Of a stretch of 64,000 nucleotides of DNA, positions 48,677-61,942 are shown piece after piece. The stretch lies in assembly GCF_038562415.1 (NCBI RefSeq), contig NZ_JBCFBA010000004.1:124001-188000 (forward strand), in the 5' to 3' direction. The notes beneath the pieces are model-generated. The model searched no databases and was not told where the DNA came from. It was given only the letters and a program-made list of their open reading frames with translations. The number at the start of each line of letters is the position of its first letter. The stretch's first letter is position 1. Made by a program: the position numbers and the translations under genes. The stretch comes from Solidesulfovibrio sp. (GTDB taxonomy: Bacteria; Desulfobacterota; Desulfovibrionia; Desulfovibrionales; Desulfovibrionaceae).

Positions 48677-49114
48677 ATGTCCGAGACGCATTTCCACAGA
48701 CCCCACCCCGACGACGTCAGCGGCCTCAAGACCCTGGGCCAGGGCGCCACGGCCTACCCCCGCACGGTGACCCCGGAACTGCTGGAGACCTTTCCCAACG
48801 CCTATCCCGACCGGCGCTACACCGTGACCTTCGCCTCCCAGGAATTCACGAGCCTTTGCCCCAAGACCGGCCAGCCCGACTTCGGCACCATCACCATCCG
48901 CTACGTGCCGGGCGAACGCTGCATCGAATCCAAGTCCCTGAAGTTGTATCTGTTCAGCTACCGCGACGAGGGGACGTTCATGGAGACCCTGACCAACCGC
49001 ATCCTCGACGACCTGGTGGACGCCTGCGCGCCGCTTTCGATGGAGGTCACGGGCGATTTCGCCGCCCGGGGCGGCATCACCATTTCGGTTGCGGCCACGT
49101 ACGTGAAGCCGTAG
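48677..49114 (+). CDS. queF: NADPH-dependent preQ0 reductase (7-cyano-7-deazaguanine reductase)
   Basis: This 145-residue unimodular QueF reduces preQ0 to preQ1. The catalytic Cys is in SLCPKTGQPDFGTITIRY, and the QueF signature ESKSLKLYLFSYRDEG follows directly. The ATG follows AAGGAG with 9-11 nt spacing. It is transcribed divergently from queD across 124 bp, completing the preQ1 pathway locally apart from folE. Its 3' end overlaps the convergent yihY gene by 38 bp. I looked for a preQ1 riboswitch in the leader and saw none that I could support. Confidence 0.96.
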   Translation: MSETHFHRPHPDDVSGLKTLGQGATAYPRTVTPELLETFPNAYPDRRYTVTFASQEFTSLCPKTGQPDFGTITIRYVPGERCIESKSLKLYLFSYRDEGTFMETLTNRILDDLVDACAPLSMEVTGDFAARGGITISVAATYVKP

Positions 49115-50069
49115 CCCCCGTCGGGGCCGACGCCGTTTCCTCGCCGCCGCGGCGCCGCGACCGGGAACGCCACGGCCAGGCGGGCTGGCGTCGGGGACCG
49201 GCGGCCGGCGGGTGGCGTCGCTGCCAGCCGCGCATGAACCAGGCGCCCCACAGCAGCACCCAGGCGTGGTAATCGAGCCAGAGCAGAAACAGGATCGCCC
49301 CGCTCAGGGAACCGTAGACCAGGTGATAGCGCGGCGTGCCGGCCACCAGGGCGGCGAAGGCGGCACTGACGCCGTAGGCCGTGGCGGCCAGCACCGCCGC
49401 CAGTGCGACAAGCAGCCGCACGGGCCGGCGTCGGGGCAGAAACAGCAGATAGACGGCCAGGAAAAGGCCCGTGAGGCTCGCCGCGCCCCACAGGGGGGCC
49501 AGCCGGCGGGCCAGGCTCCCGGCCGGTTCCAGACGCGGCAGATGGGCGCAGGAGAGGGCCACCGTCATGGCGGCCACGAAAAGCGCCCCCAGGCACGGCC
49601 CTTTCGCCACGGCCCAGCACCGGGCCGGCCAGGTCCGGCCGGCCGGCCGCCGGTCGCGCCAGGGCCGGGCCAAGGCCCGGCCGAGGGCCCCCACGAACAG
49701 CCACGACGACCAGAGGATGAAGGCGGCGCTTTGCCAGCCCAGCCCCGGCCAGGCCCAGAGCAGCCGCCTGGCCCTGGCCACCAGGGCCTCGTCCACGAAG
49801 GGCAGGACCACGGCCATCTGGCGGCGCAGGACCGTCTGCGCCGTCCAGCTCTCGCCGGCAAGCCAATCATAGCCGGCCAGCATCACGAAAAAAAGCGGTA
49901 TGCACGACAGCAGGGCGTAAAAGGCCAGGGCCGCCGCCTGGTTCGGCCCGCCGGAGCGGAGAAAGGCCCTGGCCGCCCCGGCCGCCGTGACCGCGACCTC
50001 GCGGCCCAACCCGGCCAGCCTGCCCCGCCAGGGGCGTTTCACGGCTCCCGCCACCCGCCTTAATTTCAT
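49077..50069 (-). CDS. YihY/BrkB-family inner-membrane protein
   Basis: This 330-residue protein has about six hydrophobic segments and the family layout: AAALAFYALLSCIPLFFVML near the start, a large central loop, and YHLVYGSLSGAILFLLWLDY near the C-terminus. ATG 50069 (MKLRRVAGAVKRPW) begins the recognisable part, but its ribosome site is weak, so an upstream start cannot be excluded. The C-terminal approximately 40 residues are Arg/Pro-rich and run into the queF end. The function of the family is unsettled (formerly called RNase BN), and the protein is probably an envelope component or transporter. Confidence 0.85.
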   Translation of the reverse strand: MKLRRVAGAVKRPWRGRLAGLGREVAVTAAGAARAFLRSGGPNQAAALAFYALLSCIPLFFVMLAGYDWLAGESWTAQTVLRRQMAVVLPFVDEALVARARRLLWAWPGLGWQSAAFILWSSWLFVGALGRALARPWRDRRPAGRTWPARCWAVAKGPCLGALFVAAMTVALSCAHLPRLEPAGSLARRLAPLWGAASLTGLFLAVYLLFLPRRRPVRLLVALAAVLAATAYGVSAAFAALVAGTPRYHLVYGSLSGAILFLLWLDYHAWVLLWGAWFMRGWQRRHPPAAGPRRQPAWPWRSRSRRRGGEETASAPTGATASRTWPQPKW

Positions 50070-50167
50070 TGCTGTAATGTAATCTTTTCCAACACCGAAG
50101 AAAAGCGGCAAGGCCTGCCGTGGAACGGAATCTGCATGAACCTGGGCGAAACCAGGGAGGAACGTCC

Positions 50168-50332
50168 ATGTTCGCACCGAGCATTCAGCTGGAATCCATA
50201 AGCTTTTTCGAGCCGGTCGAAGGCGTGTGGCGCGAGGAGGCCGTCAAGGCCCCGGCAGGGGACAACGCGGGAGCCTGCCCGTTCGACGACGAGGAAGATT
50301 TCGAGGCCTTTTGCCGCCGGTCGCTGCTCTAA
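50168..50332 (+). CDS. Small hypothetical protein, 54 aa
   Basis: ATG 50168 follows GGGAGGAACGTCC, a strong ribosome site. The product is acidic, with SIQLESISFFEPVEGVW at the start and a C-terminal DDEEDFEAFCRRSLL; two cysteines could form a disulphide or bind metal. No family is recognised. It is divergent from yihY, with the start sites about 100 bp apart, and monocistronic. Confidence 0.6.
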   Translation: MFAPSIQLESISFFEPVEGVWREEAVKAPAGDNAGACPFDDEEDFEAFCRRSLL

Positions 50333-50385
50333 GCGAAGCCCGGCCCGGCAGTCCTTGCCGGCGACGGCCCGGGACGGCGCCCGTT

Positions 50386-51453
50386 TCAACCCCGCTCCCC
50401 GGCCTCGCCCAGGCGCGGCAGCCCCATTTCCCGCTCCCGCACGATGCGCCCGGCCAGTTCGGCGCAAGAGCCGCAGGCCCGGCAATGGTGGCCGCAGCCG
50501 TCCGTGCGCGCGAAAAAATCCGCCGGCAACGCGTCGTTGGGCAGGTCCAGCCGGCCCGACAGGATCTCCTGGGTGTCCAGCAGCCAGGCCAGGTTGCCGT
50601 GGAAAGCCCCGTCCAGGTAGGCCGCGACGATGGCCGTCAAGTCGGCCGCCGGCCGGGTGCGGCCGCAGATTTTCAGGAAATCGACCAGCCCCTCCAGGCG
50701 ACGGGCGTCCTCGGGGCGGATGAACGGCGAGGCCAGCATCCGGCCGGGATGGGCGTAAAACGTCCGCAGGCAGCCGAGATCCCGGTGCATGTCCGGGCCG
50801 AGCCGACAGGCGGCCAGGCGCGTGAGGGCGATGTGGGCGTCGTGGGCGGTCTTGAAGGGGCAGGCGTACAGGCAGCCCTCGTTGGCCATGAGCCCCAGCC
50901 GCAGGCCGGGAAAGGCCCGGCGCGCCCGATCCGCCAATTCCCCCAGCCGCGCCGTGTCCCGATTGATGTCCCGGTCGAGGATGACGGCATCCGGGAAGCG
51001 GAACCGGGTGTCGGCCACGGCTTCGAGCACCGCGGCCAGCCGCTCGAAGCGGTCCAGGCGGAAATTGATGCTCGGCACGGCGACCAGGGCGCCGGCCACC
51101 TCGGGCGAGGCGTCGGACAGGGCCGTGAGCAGGTAGTGGTCGGCGTAGACGATGCCGGTGATGGCCCCGGCCGCCAGATAGCCTTCGAGCAGCAGCAGCA
51201 GGTCGCGCAGGCCGTCGCCGGAAAGCGTCTCCGGGGCGTGGAAGGCGGCGTTTAAAAGGCCCAGGCGCGGCACTTCGGGCAGGGCCGCAAGCCCGGCGGC
51301 CAGTTCCTGGGGCGCGGCATCGCCAGCCCCCGGGAGCCTGGCGTCCGGAATGTCGGGGCCGAGGCGAAAATACACCGCCGACAGGCTCGCGGCCCTGGCG
51401 GCGAGCAGGGCCGCATAGGCCGGATCGGGCACGAAAGGAACCTCGTAACGCAT
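50386..51453 (-). CDS. Peptidase U32-like protein (UbiU/UbiV-type fold)
   Basis: The protein has 355 residues. ATG 51453 (MRYEVPFVPDP) follows GAGGAG. The TIM-barrel-like alpha/beta pattern and the block LGLMANEGCLYACPFKTAHD resemble the conserved U32 region around MVxxxGCxYxCxF. A C-terminal cysteine cluster CGHHCRACGSC may bind an iron-sulphur cluster or zinc, as in UbiU/UbiV hydroxylation proteins. U32 proteins act in collagen degradation, RNA hydroxylation or anaerobic ubiquinone synthesis; the specific role here cannot be read from sequence. It precedes uvrA divergently. Confidence 0.7.
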   Translation of the reverse strand: MRYEVPFVPDPAYAALLAARAASLSAVYFRLGPDIPDARLPGAGDAAPQELAAGLAALPEVPRLGLLNAAFHAPETLSGDGLRDLLLLLEGYLAAGAITGIVYADHYLLTALSDASPEVAGALVAVPSINFRLDRFERLAAVLEAVADTRFRFPDAVILDRDINRDTARLGELADRARRAFPGLRLGLMANEGCLYACPFKTAHDAHIALTRLAACRLGPDMHRDLGCLRTFYAHPGRMLASPFIRPEDARRLEGLVDFLKICGRTRPAADLTAIVAAYLDGAFHGNLAWLLDTQEILSGRLDLPNDALPADFFARTDGCGHHCRACGSCAELAGRIVREREMGLPRLGEAGERG

Positions 51454-51718
51454 GGGCCGCTCCTCGCCGCGCCGCCAGTCCGGGACGCGGCCCAATCGGA
51501 GTAACGTGAACAAGCGTTAACCGCAAGCGTTCCCCGCCGACGCCGCGATGCCGCCCGAGAAAGCGACCGCCGGCCTCCCCCGGCCGTGCCTCGGGAAAGT
51601 GGCCGCCGGCCTACCACACCCGTGCGACGATACGGCGACGCCCCCGTCCGGGCCTTGCCTTTTGCGCGTTGGGCCTTATGTTGCGGGCTTGCCGCGACGG
51701 CTTTTGGAGGCGTTTATC

Positions 51719-54484
<2,766 letters not shown>

Positions 54485-54495
54485 CCCGCCCGGGC

Positions 54496-55296
54496 CTACA
54501 GGAAGGTTTCCGGTTCCCGGCGCTCCCGGCAGGTGGCGGCCAGCCGCTTGGCGACCGCCAGCAGGCCCGGATGGTCGAAAAGCCTGGCCCCCTCCGGGCA
54601 GCCCTTGACGCAGGCGCAGCAGCGGATGCAGCGCGCCGCGTCCGTGACCGGGCCGTCGGCCTCCAGGCGCACGGCCGCCACCGGGCAGGCCGTGACGCAC
54701 TGGCCGCAGGCCTGGCACAGCGCCGCGACCGTTATCGGGCCCGGGTCGGCCGACAGCCCGGCCTCCCGGTAGGGCAGGCTGCCCGGCACCCGAAGCGGCG
54801 CGGCGGTTTCCAGGTCGGCGAGCCTTTCCAGCTTGGCCGCCACGACCCGGCCGAATTCCCGGGCCGCCCGGACGTCCCGGGCATCGGGCCGGCCGGGGGC
54901 GATGGGCGTCTCGGGCGCGCTGTAGGAATGCTCGCCGACAAACGCCCCGCCGGCCACGGGCGTGAACCCCAGTTCCCGGGCCAGGTCGCACAGTTCCAGC
55001 AAGGCGTCCTCGTAGGCCCGGTTGCCGTAGGCCACGACCAGGACCGCCGGGCCGCCCGCCCCGTGAAGCCGCTTCAGGCGCCGCACGGCCTCGGCCGGCA
55101 GCCTTCCGGCGTAGACCGGCGCGCCGAGGACGGTCACGGTCTCCCGAGACGCATGCGCCGCGGCCAGGCATTCCGGCCTGGTGAGGTCCAGGCGCTCGGC
55201 GACCGCAAACCCCAGCCCGAGGCCGATGTTGTCCACGATCCGGCGCGTGGTGCCGGTGGGCGAAAAAAAGGCCAGCCGCGTGGCGTCGCAGCGCAT
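54496..55296 (-). CDS. EFR1-family ferredoxin (flavodoxin domain plus two [4Fe-4S] sites)
   Basis: This 266-residue protein has an N-terminal flavodoxin-like domain (FFSPTGTTRRIVDNI; VLGAPVYAGRLPAEAV; VVAYGNRAYEDALLEL) and a C-terminal bacterial ferredoxin with CQACGQCVTACPVAAV and CIRCCACVKGCPEGA, two [4Fe-4S] clusters. This layout is the EFR1 group common in anaerobes, which presumably transfers electrons between flavin and ferredoxin pools. It converges with uvrA (11 nt between the stops) and is followed upstream by a small membrane protein gene 12 nt away, suggesting an operon. Confidence 0.92.
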   Translation of the reverse strand: MRCDATRLAFFSPTGTTRRIVDNIGLGLGFAVAERLDLTRPECLAAAHASRETVTVLGAPVYAGRLPAEAVRRLKRLHGAGGPAVLVVAYGNRAYEDALLELCDLARELGFTPVAGGAFVGEHSYSAPETPIAPGRPDARDVRAAREFGRVVAAKLERLADLETAAPLRVPGSLPYREAGLSADPGPITVAALCQACGQCVTACPVAAVRLEADGPVTDAARCIRCCACVKGCPEGARLFDHPGLLAVAKRLAATCRERREPETFL

Positions 55297-55308
55297 CGCG
55301 CCCCTCCC

Positions 55309-55470
55309 TTACAGGTCGTCGTCCCGCTCGTCCTTGCCGGTCATCCATTGGTCGACGGGGTTTTTCTCGCCGGGATGCCGATCCTTGTAGTTCCTGGCCC
55401 GCCGGTTGAAGTAGATCAGGATCACGAAGCCGAACACGATCATGACGAGAAGGAACATGCCGTTGCCCAT
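55309..55470 (-). CDS. Small membrane protein, 53 aa
   Basis: ATG 55470 (MGNGMFLLVMIVFGFV) follows AGGAGG by 7 nt. The N-terminal 20 residues form one membrane helix and the rest is charged (RRARNYKDRHPGEKNP; GKDERDDDL). It is probably co-transcribed with the EFR1 ferredoxin gene 12 nt downstream. No family is recognised; small membrane subunits next to redox genes often anchor or tune them. Confidence 0.6.
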   Translation of the reverse strand: MGNGMFLLVMIVFGFVILIYFNRRARNYKDRHPGEKNPVDQWMTGKDERDDDL

Positions 55471-55605
55471 GCGCGCCTCCTGGTGCTGTCCGGCGGACGC
55501 CTTTGCCTTGCCGCGGCGTCGTCCATCCTGACCTCGATACGCGCCCCGGCCCACGGTGTACAGCCTCGCGCCGGCCTTGGCCGAAACCATGGCCGGGCGA
55601 TCCCT

Positions 55606-56511
55606 CTACCCCGCCGGCGCGGCGAACAGCGCGGCGGCGGCGGCATAGCCCCCGTCCCCCGGCGACAGGGACTTGCCCCGCACGGCCCTGTCGAGCAGCG
55701 CCTCGAAGGCCTGGGCCAGCCCCTGGCCCTCGGCCGGCGCCTGCTTGACGACGCAGGCCTCGTAGCGGTCCGGCTCGGCGGTCAGTTCGAGATTGCCGGC
55801 CAGCCCGTGCAGCTTGAGAAAAAAGGGATTGCGGCGGCGCAGCAAGATGGAATCCATGGGATTGGGACCTATCAGGTAGCCGAGGACCTGAAAGTCATCC
55901 GAGCGGTACTGGACATGCAGGGCGTTGTTCCAGCGAAAGAGCGTCCCGGAGATTTCCACGGGGATGCCGTCGATGACGATGACGGCATCCACGCTCATCC
56001 CGACTTCCGCCTGTATCACCGCCTGGACCACACCGTTGTACAGGACATCCGAGGCGCATCGTTTGTAATACAGCGCGTAGACGCCGCACAGCAGCTGATA
56101 GAGCGGATAATTGGCCGCCACGCCGTTGTGCTCCCGGACATGGCGGCTGGCCTGGCGGTCGAGCAGGCTGGCCTCCAGGGCGGCGGCGGGCGAGAAGCGA
56201 TGCTTGTTTTTCAGGATCTCGCAGGAAAACGTGGCCGAGTACGGGCCGATGGCGGTATCGGCGAACAGGTCGGCCGGAACCTGGAAAAAGCCGGCGTAGC
56301 GCTCCAGCCGATGGACCGGGATGCCCGAGCGGATGTCCTCGATGACGGTGTTGATGCTGCGCGGCAACCCGCACTGGGCCCAGCGCGGGTTGACGGCGAT
56401 ATGGTTCGGCCCGACCCGGGTCCCCCAGCACATGCCCGTCAGCTTGAGGGCCATGTACAATTTGTCGCCCGTGTCCCCGACACGGACGGACTTCGGTCTT
56501 CCCTGGGTCAT
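55606..56511 (-). CDS. Hypothetical protein, 301 aa, possibly HTH-containing
   Basis: ATG 56511 (MTQGRPKSVRVGDTGDKL) is preferred because GGAAGG lies 5 nt upstream; the ATG 11 codons earlier has no space for one. The N-terminal approximately 90 residues may contain a helix-turn-helix-like stretch (SINTVIEDIRSGIPVHRLER, then FFQVPADLFAD), recalling regulators of the XRE type. The remaining 200 residues are alpha/beta and include VDAVIVIDGIPVEISGTLF. There is no membrane segment. No family is recognised and it is monocistronic, divergent from the first MCP gene. Confidence 0.55.
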   Translation of the reverse strand: MTQGRPKSVRVGDTGDKLYMALKLTGMCWGTRVGPNHIAVNPRWAQCGLPRSINTVIEDIRSGIPVHRLERYAGFFQVPADLFADTAIGPYSATFSCEILKNKHRFSPAAALEASLLDRQASRHVREHNGVAANYPLYQLLCGVYALYYKRCASDVLYNGVVQAVIQAEVGMSVDAVIVIDGIPVEISGTLFRWNNALHVQYRSDDFQVLGYLIGPNPMDSILLRRRNPFFLKLHGLAGNLELTAEPDRYEACVVKQAPAEGQGLAQAFEALLDRAVRGKSLSPGDGGYAAAAALFAAPAG

Positions 56512-56643
56512 CGCGCCTTCCGCCTTGCCGCCTTCCGTTGCCATTCCTGTTAAATTGGTATTTTTTTGGTGTCAATATCCACCATGAAAACCGGCTTGTA
56601 AGCTTGGCGGCATTCTTTTAGCCTGACTCGAAAGCGGTTCCGA

Positions 56644-56664
56644 CGAGCCGGCCCGGCCGGCTCG
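56644..56664. repeat. GC-rich perfect palindrome
   Basis: CGAGCCGGCC and GGCCGGCTCG, separated by one base, form a 10-bp inverted repeat in the gap between the 55606-56511 gene and the first MCP gene. It may be an operator or a hairpin. Confidence 0.4.
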
Positions 56665-56802
56665 CGATCCGCAAACCGTAAGGAACCTTTTCCACCCCTT
56701 CCCGTACCGTCCGGCACATCCCCATCCCCAGCCCATTTCATAGCCCAACGCGCGCCGCGCAAGGTCTCATATAGCGTCGCCAGGCAACCACCGGAGGCTC
56801 CC

Positions 56803-59133
56803 ATGCGTAAACCAGGCATCAACGCGGCTTTGACGTTCGCCGTCGTTGCGTCCCTTTTCATCGGCATAACCGTGCTCATCGCCTACACGACCACCTCGAC
56901 CTTCCGCATATCCATCGCCCTCCAGGAGGAGGCCCTGGGCAAAACCGCCGACGGCACGGCCAAGATCCTCGACCTGTTCCTCAACACCGTCAGTGACGAG
57001 GCGGAGCACCTGGCCAACCTGCCCATCGCCCTGGAGGCGGCCCTGGGCGCCCCGGACCGCGCCAGGGAAATGCTCAAGCGCTATGTCGACATCTCCGACA
57101 ACCTCTACCTGGCCGCCGTCATCGACGCCGACGGCAAGCCCGTGGCCGGCGCCACCAAGGGGGGCGACGCCTTCACGGACTCCTACGCCGACAGGGGCTA
57201 TTTCAAGGAGATCATGGCCGGGAAAAAAGCCATGGTGACCCGCAACATCTTCAAGGGCAAGACCTCGGGCGTGCTGGTCTTCGTGGTGGCCCACGCCATC
57301 GTGGACAGCTCGGGCAAGACGCGCGGCATGGTCATCCTGTGCCCGAAGTGGGAGGAGTTCACCCGGAAGTTCATCGACCCGGTAACCTTCGGCCAGACCG
57401 GCTACGGCTACATGCTGGACGCCGAGGGCCGGGTCATCGCCCATGCCAAGGACAAATCCATACTCCTGGCCAAGCCGGCCGACACCACCATCTCGCAACG
57501 GGCCCTGGCGCTTCGAAACGGCGTCATGAACTACGACTACAAGGGCGAAGGGAAGTACATGGCCGTGGCCGAGGTGCCGCTGACGGGCTGGCTGGTGTGC
57601 ATGACCGCCTCGGCCTCCGAGATGTCGGCCCTGGCCGCCGGGCAGCGCAACGTGCTCGTGGGCCTGGGCCTGGCCGTCCTGGCGGTGGTGGCGGGCATCA
57701 TCGTGGTGTTCAACCGCCTGGTGGTGCTGGCCCCCCTGCGGGCGCTGATGACGTTTACGGACAAGGTGGCCGCCGGCGACCTCAAGGCCGAACTGGCCGG
57801 CCGCTTCCGCTTCGAGCTGGCCGCCCTGGCCGGCAACCTGCGGGCCATGGTCGCCGAGCTCAAAAACAAGCTCGGCTTCGCCCAGGGCGTCATGAACGGC
57901 ATCCCGGCGCCCTGCGGCATCGTCGGCCCGGATTGCACCATGCTCTGGGCCAACGGGCATATCTGCCGGCTTTTGGAAAAGCCCGGCGCGCCCGAAAGCT
58001 ACGTCGGCCAGCCCTCGGGGCTGTTCTTTCTCAACGACGCGTCCAAGGAGACCTGCTCCGACCGGGCCCTCAAGGAGCGCAACCAGGGCCACAACGAGAG
58101 CACCTACGTGACGCCCTCGGGCAAGACCCTGTACGTCAGCGTCATCAGCACGCCCTTCCACGACATGGACGGCACCATGCTCGGCGCCATCTCCTTCTGG
58201 ACCGACCAGACGGAGTCGCGCCAGCAGCAGGCCCGCATCGAAGCGCAAAACGCGCTCATGACCGACACCGCCGCCCAGGCCGCCGGCGCTTCCGACCGCA
58301 TGGCCGCGGCCTCCCAGCAGCTCTCGGCCCAGATCGAGCAGGCCAACCAGGGCGCCCAGGAACAAAACAACCGCGTCCAGGACACCGTCGCCGCCGTGGA
58401 GGAGATGAACGCCACCATCCTGGAGGTGGCCCGAAACGCCGGCGACACGGCCACCGCCGCCCAATCCGCCCGGGACAAGGCCCGGGAAGGCGCCGACCTC
58501 GTGGTCCGGGTGGTCGAGGCGGTGGCGACCGTGCGCCAGGCCACCGGCCAACTCAAGGACAACATGCGCGACCTGGGGCAGCAGGCCCAGGGCATCGGCG
58601 CCGTGCTGGGCGTGATCTCCGACATCGCCGACCAGACCAACCTGCTGGCCCTTAACGCCGCCATCGAGGCGGCAAGGGCCGGCGAGGCCGGGCGCGGCTT
58701 CGCCGTGGTGGCCGACGAGGTGCGCAAACTCGCCGAAAAGACCATGCACGCCACCAAGGAGGTCGGCCAGGCCATCACCGGCATCCAGCAGGGCACGGCC
58801 GAAACCGAGCGCATGATGGACCAGGCGGCCGACGCCGTGGACCGGGCCACCGGCCTGGCCGAACGCTCGGGCGGGGCGCTTTCCGAGATCGTCTCCGTGG
58901 TCGAGACGGCCGGGGACCAGGTCCGGGCCATCGCCACGGCCGCCGAACAGCAGTCCGCCACCTCCGAGGAGATCAACCGCTCCATCGAATCCATCAGCCA
59001 CATCGCCTCCCAGACCGCCGAGGCCATGGGGCAATCGTCCCGGGCCGTGGCCGAACTGGCCGAACTGGCCCGGAACCTGACCGCCCTGGTGGCCGAGATC
59101 CAGGGCGGCGGCCAGGCGGCCCTTTCGGCATAA
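56803..59133 (+). CDS. Methyl-accepting chemotaxis protein 1
   Basis: This 776-residue chemoreceptor has an N-terminal membrane segment (residues about 10-32), a periplasmic double-Cache-like sensor domain (about 35-275, with [20 protein letters not shown]), a second membrane segment near 282-305, a HAMP-like linker, a PAS-like domain about 355-480 and the C-terminal MCP signalling helix bundle. The hairpin tip [19 protein letters not shown] is intact. The ATG follows CGGAGG. It signals to CheA/CheW. It is the first of three tandem paralogues in the same direction. Confidence 0.95.
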   Translation: MRKPGINAALTFAVVASLFIGITVLIAYTTTSTFRISIALQEEALGKTADGTAKILDLFLNTVSDEAEHLANLPIALEAALGAPDRAREMLKRYVDISDNLYLAAVIDADGKPVAGATKGGDAFTDSYADRGYFKEIMAGKKAMVTRNIFKGKTSGVLVFVVAHAIVDSSGKTRGMVILCPKWEEFTRKFIDPVTFGQTGYGYMLDAEGRVIAHAKDKSILLAKPADTTISQRALALRNGVMNYDYKGEGKYMAVAEVPLTGWLVCMTASASEMSALAAGQRNVLVGLGLAVLAVVAGIIVVFNRLVVLAPLRALMTFTDKVAAGDLKAELAGRFRFELAALAGNLRAMVAELKNKLGFAQGVMNGIPAPCGIVGPDCTMLWANGHICRLLEKPGAPESYVGQPSGLFFLNDASKETCSDRALKERNQGHNESTYVTPSGKTLYVSVISTPFHDMDGTMLGAISFWTDQTESRQQQARIEAQNALMTDTAAQAAGASDRMAAASQQLSAQIEQANQGAQEQNNRVQDTVAAVEEMNATILEVARNAGDTATAAQSARDKAREGADLVVRVVEAVATVRQATGQLKDNMRDLGQQAQGIGAVLGVISDIADQTNLLALNAAIEAARAGEAGRGFAVVADEVRKLAEKTMHATKEVGQAITGIQQGTAETERMMDQAADAVDRATGLAERSGGALSEIVSVVETAGDQVRAIATAAEQQSATSEEINRSIESISHIASQTAEAMGQSSRAVAELAELARNLTALVAEIQGGGQAALSA

Positions 59134-59165
59134 CGTCGTCATGAGGCGCCGGACCGGCCGGCGCG

Positions 59166-59192
59166 GGGGCCGCGGGAAAGGACCGCGGCCCC
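59166..59192 (+). terminator. GC-rich hairpin between MCP genes
   Basis: GGGGCCGCGG and CCGCGGCCCC form a perfect 10-bp stem with a 7-nt loop, 33 nt after the MCP 1 stop. There is no T-tract, so it may be a rho-dependent or processing hairpin. Confidence 0.5.
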
Positions 59193-59401
59193 GCCCCTCC
59201 CCGGTGGCTCCCGGCCGGCCGGGCTCCCCGTCCTCACCGCCCCGCCGAGGCGTCGGTTTTTTTTTGCCATTGCTCTCGGGGCCACCTTTCGGCTACCCTG
59301 GAGCGAGCGTCGCGTGACGTCCTTTTCGCCGGCGACGACGCTCCCCGGATGCGGCTTGCCGTCCCGGACGCCGGCCGACCCTCTGCCGCCGGGAGGAAAC
59401 C

Positions 59402-61735
59402 ATGGCGAAAGCTGGCGTCAACACCGTACTCACGCTGCTCGTGGCCGCGTTGGTGCTTGTCCCCGTTCTGGTCCTGGTCGCCTACGTTTCCACCTCCTCG
59501 TACGAGATGGCCGCCGACCTCCAGGAGTCCTCGCTGCTCCAACTGGCCAAGGGCGCCGGCAAGACCCTCGAACTCTACCTCGACGACGCCGGCGACGTGG
59601 CCAGGGCCCTGGCCACCCAGGAGGCGGTGGTCGCCGGGCTCTCCGGCGACCGGCAGCGCATCGACGCGCGCTTTCGCGACTACATCCAAAGCTACAAGCA
59701 GTATTGGGCCATCTTCGCCTTCGACCTGTCCGGCAAGATCGTGGCCGGCTACAACGCCAACCAGGAAGACATGCGCGGCGGCAGCCGGGCCGACCGCGAC
59801 TACGTCAAGGGGGTGCTGGCCGGCAAGGACATGGTCTTCACCGAGCAGGTGCTCTCGGCCCGCAGCGGCGACATCCTCATCTTCGTGGTCGCCAAGGCCG
59901 TGCGCGACGCCTCGGGCAAGCTCATCGGCGGCGTGGCCGTGTGCCCCAAGTGGAACGTCTTCACCAAGGACTTCATCGACCCGTTGCGTTTCGGCCGGAA
60001 GGGCTACGCCTTCATGCTCGACGCCTCGGGCACGGTCATCGCCCACGGCACGGACAAGAACCTGCTGCTCAAAAGCCTAGCCGACATGGACTTCATCCGG
60101 AAGGCCCTGGCCCTCAAGGAGGGCGCCATGGCCTACGACTGGCAGGGCGAGCGCAAGTACATGGCCCTGGCCCGGGTGCCGACCACGGGCTGGCTGGTGT
60201 GCATGACCGCCAACGAATCCGAGATGACCGCCCTGGCCAGGAGGCAGCGCTCCTTCGTTTTCCTGATCGGCGGCCTGGCCGTTATCCTGGCCGTGGCCGG
60301 CATCGCCCTGGCCAACCGCGCCCTGGTGCTTTCGCCCCTGGCCCGGGTGGAGGCCTATGTGGCCCGGGTCGCCTCGGGCGACCTGCGCGCCGGCCTGTCC
60401 GGGCGCTTCCGTTTCGAACTGGCCACGCTTTCGGCCAACCTGCAACGCATGGTCGGGGAACTCAAGACCCGGCTGGGATTCGCCCAGGGGGTCCTCAACG
60501 GCATCCCGGCCCCCTGCGCCGTGGTCGGCCCGGACGGCCGCATCCTGTGGGTCAACCCCCAGGTCCTTTCGCTGCTGGACATCGAGGCCACGCCGGAAAG
60601 CGCCAAGGGCCAGAACACCGGCCAGCTCTTCTACGGCGACCCCAACCGGGAGACCCTGTCCCAAAAGACCATCGCCACGCGCCAGGGCATTTCCGCGGAC
60701 ATCGACTTCCCCACCCGAAGCGGCAGGACCCTGCACCTGCACGTGGACAGCACGCCTTTTTACGACATGGACGGCGCCCTGCTCGGCTGCCTGGTCTTCT
60801 GGAACGACCTGACCGCCATCGTCGCCCAGAAAAACCGCATCGAGGCCCAAAACACGCTCATCGCCGCCACCGCCGCCCGGGCCTCGGACACCGCCCACCG
60901 TATGGCCACGGCCTCCCAGGAGCTTTCGTCCCTGATCGACCAGGGCAACCAGGGCGCCCAGGAGCAAAACGGCCGCGTCCAGGACACCGTCACCGCCGTG
61001 GAACAGATGAACGCCACCATCCTGGAAGTGGCCCGAAACGCCGGCGACACGGCCACCGCCGCCCAGGCCGCCCGGGACAAGGCCCGGGAAGGCGCCGCCC
61101 TGGTGACCGAGGTCGCCCGGGCCGTGGACGGCGTGCGCCAGGCCGCCGCCCGGCTCAAGGACAAGATGCGGGGCCTGGGGCAGCAGGCCCAGGGCATCGG
61201 CGCCGTGCTGGGCGTGATCTCCGACATCGCCGACCAGACCAACCTGCTGGCCCTTAACGCCGCCATCGAGGCGGCAAGGGCCGGCGAGGCCGGGCGCGGC
61301 TTCGCCGTGGTGGCCGACGAGGTGCGCAAACTCGCCGAAAAGACCATGCACGCCACCCAAGAGGTCGGCCAGGCCATCACCGGCATCCAGCAGGGCACGG
61401 CCGAAACCGAACGCATGATGGACCAGGCCGCCGACGCCGTGGACCGGGCCACCGGCCTGGCCGAACGCTCGGGCGGGGAACTCTCCGAGATCGTCTCCGT
61501 GGTCGAGACGGCCGGGGACCAGGTCCGGGCCATCGCCACGGCCGCCGAGCAGCAGTCCGCCACCTCCGAGGAGATCAACCGCTCCATCGAATCCATCAGC
61601 AGCATCGCCTCGCAGACCGCCCAGGCCATGGACCGCTCGTCCCGGGCCGTGACCGAACTGGCCGAACTGGCCCGGAGCCTGAACGCCCTGGTGGCCGACA
61701 TCCAGGGCGGCGGCCAGGCGGCCCTTTCGGCCTAG
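59402..61735 (+). CDS. Methyl-accepting chemotaxis protein 2
   Basis: This 777-residue receptor has the same architecture as MCP 1: membrane segment, double-Cache-like sensor ([20 protein letters not shown]), membrane segment, HAMP-like linker, PAS-like domain, then the MCP bundle. The ATG follows GGGAGGAAACC. The last approximately 300 residues are nearly identical to MCP 1, while the sensor half diverges, which points to duplication with continued gene conversion of the signalling part. The ligand is unknown; Cache domains typically sense small organic acids or amino acids. Confidence 0.95.
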   Translation: MAKAGVNTVLTLLVAALVLVPVLVLVAYVSTSSYEMAADLQESSLLQLAKGAGKTLELYLDDAGDVARALATQEAVVAGLSGDRQRIDARFRDYIQSYKQYWAIFAFDLSGKIVAGYNANQEDMRGGSRADRDYVKGVLAGKDMVFTEQVLSARSGDILIFVVAKAVRDASGKLIGGVAVCPKWNVFTKDFIDPLRFGRKGYAFMLDASGTVIAHGTDKNLLLKSLADMDFIRKALALKEGAMAYDWQGERKYMALARVPTTGWLVCMTANESEMTALARRQRSFVFLIGGLAVILAVAGIALANRALVLSPLARVEAYVARVASGDLRAGLSGRFRFELATLSANLQRMVGELKTRLGFAQGVLNGIPAPCAVVGPDGRILWVNPQVLSLLDIEATPESAKGQNTGQLFYGDPNRETLSQKTIATRQGISADIDFPTRSGRTLHLHVDSTPFYDMDGALLGCLVFWNDLTAIVAQKNRIEAQNTLIAATAARASDTAHRMATASQELSSLIDQGNQGAQEQNGRVQDTVTAVEQMNATILEVARNAGDTATAAQAARDKAREGAALVTEVARAVDGVRQAAARLKDKMRGLGQQAQGIGAVLGVISDIADQTNLLALNAAIEAARAGEAGRGFAVVADEVRKLAEKTMHATQEVGQAITGIQQGTAETERMMDQAADAVDRATGLAERSGGELSEIVSVVETAGDQVRAIATAAEQQSATSEEINRSIESISSIASQTAQAMDRSSRAVTELAELARSLNALVADIQGGGQAALSA

Positions 61736-61942
61736 CCGGGCCTGGGGCCCCTCCGGCGGCGGCGCGGTCCGGTAGCCCCGGGTCGCCCGCCGCCGGGACT
61801 TGCCATTTCCCTCCTTTGCCACTATGGATCGCGGCCGTCGTGTGACTTTTTTCACGCAATGATGGTGCGACCCCTGCCGCTTTTCGTGATGCCCCGCGCC
61901 TTGGCGGTCCGCTCCCCACCATCCCAAGTCAAGGAGCCTTGC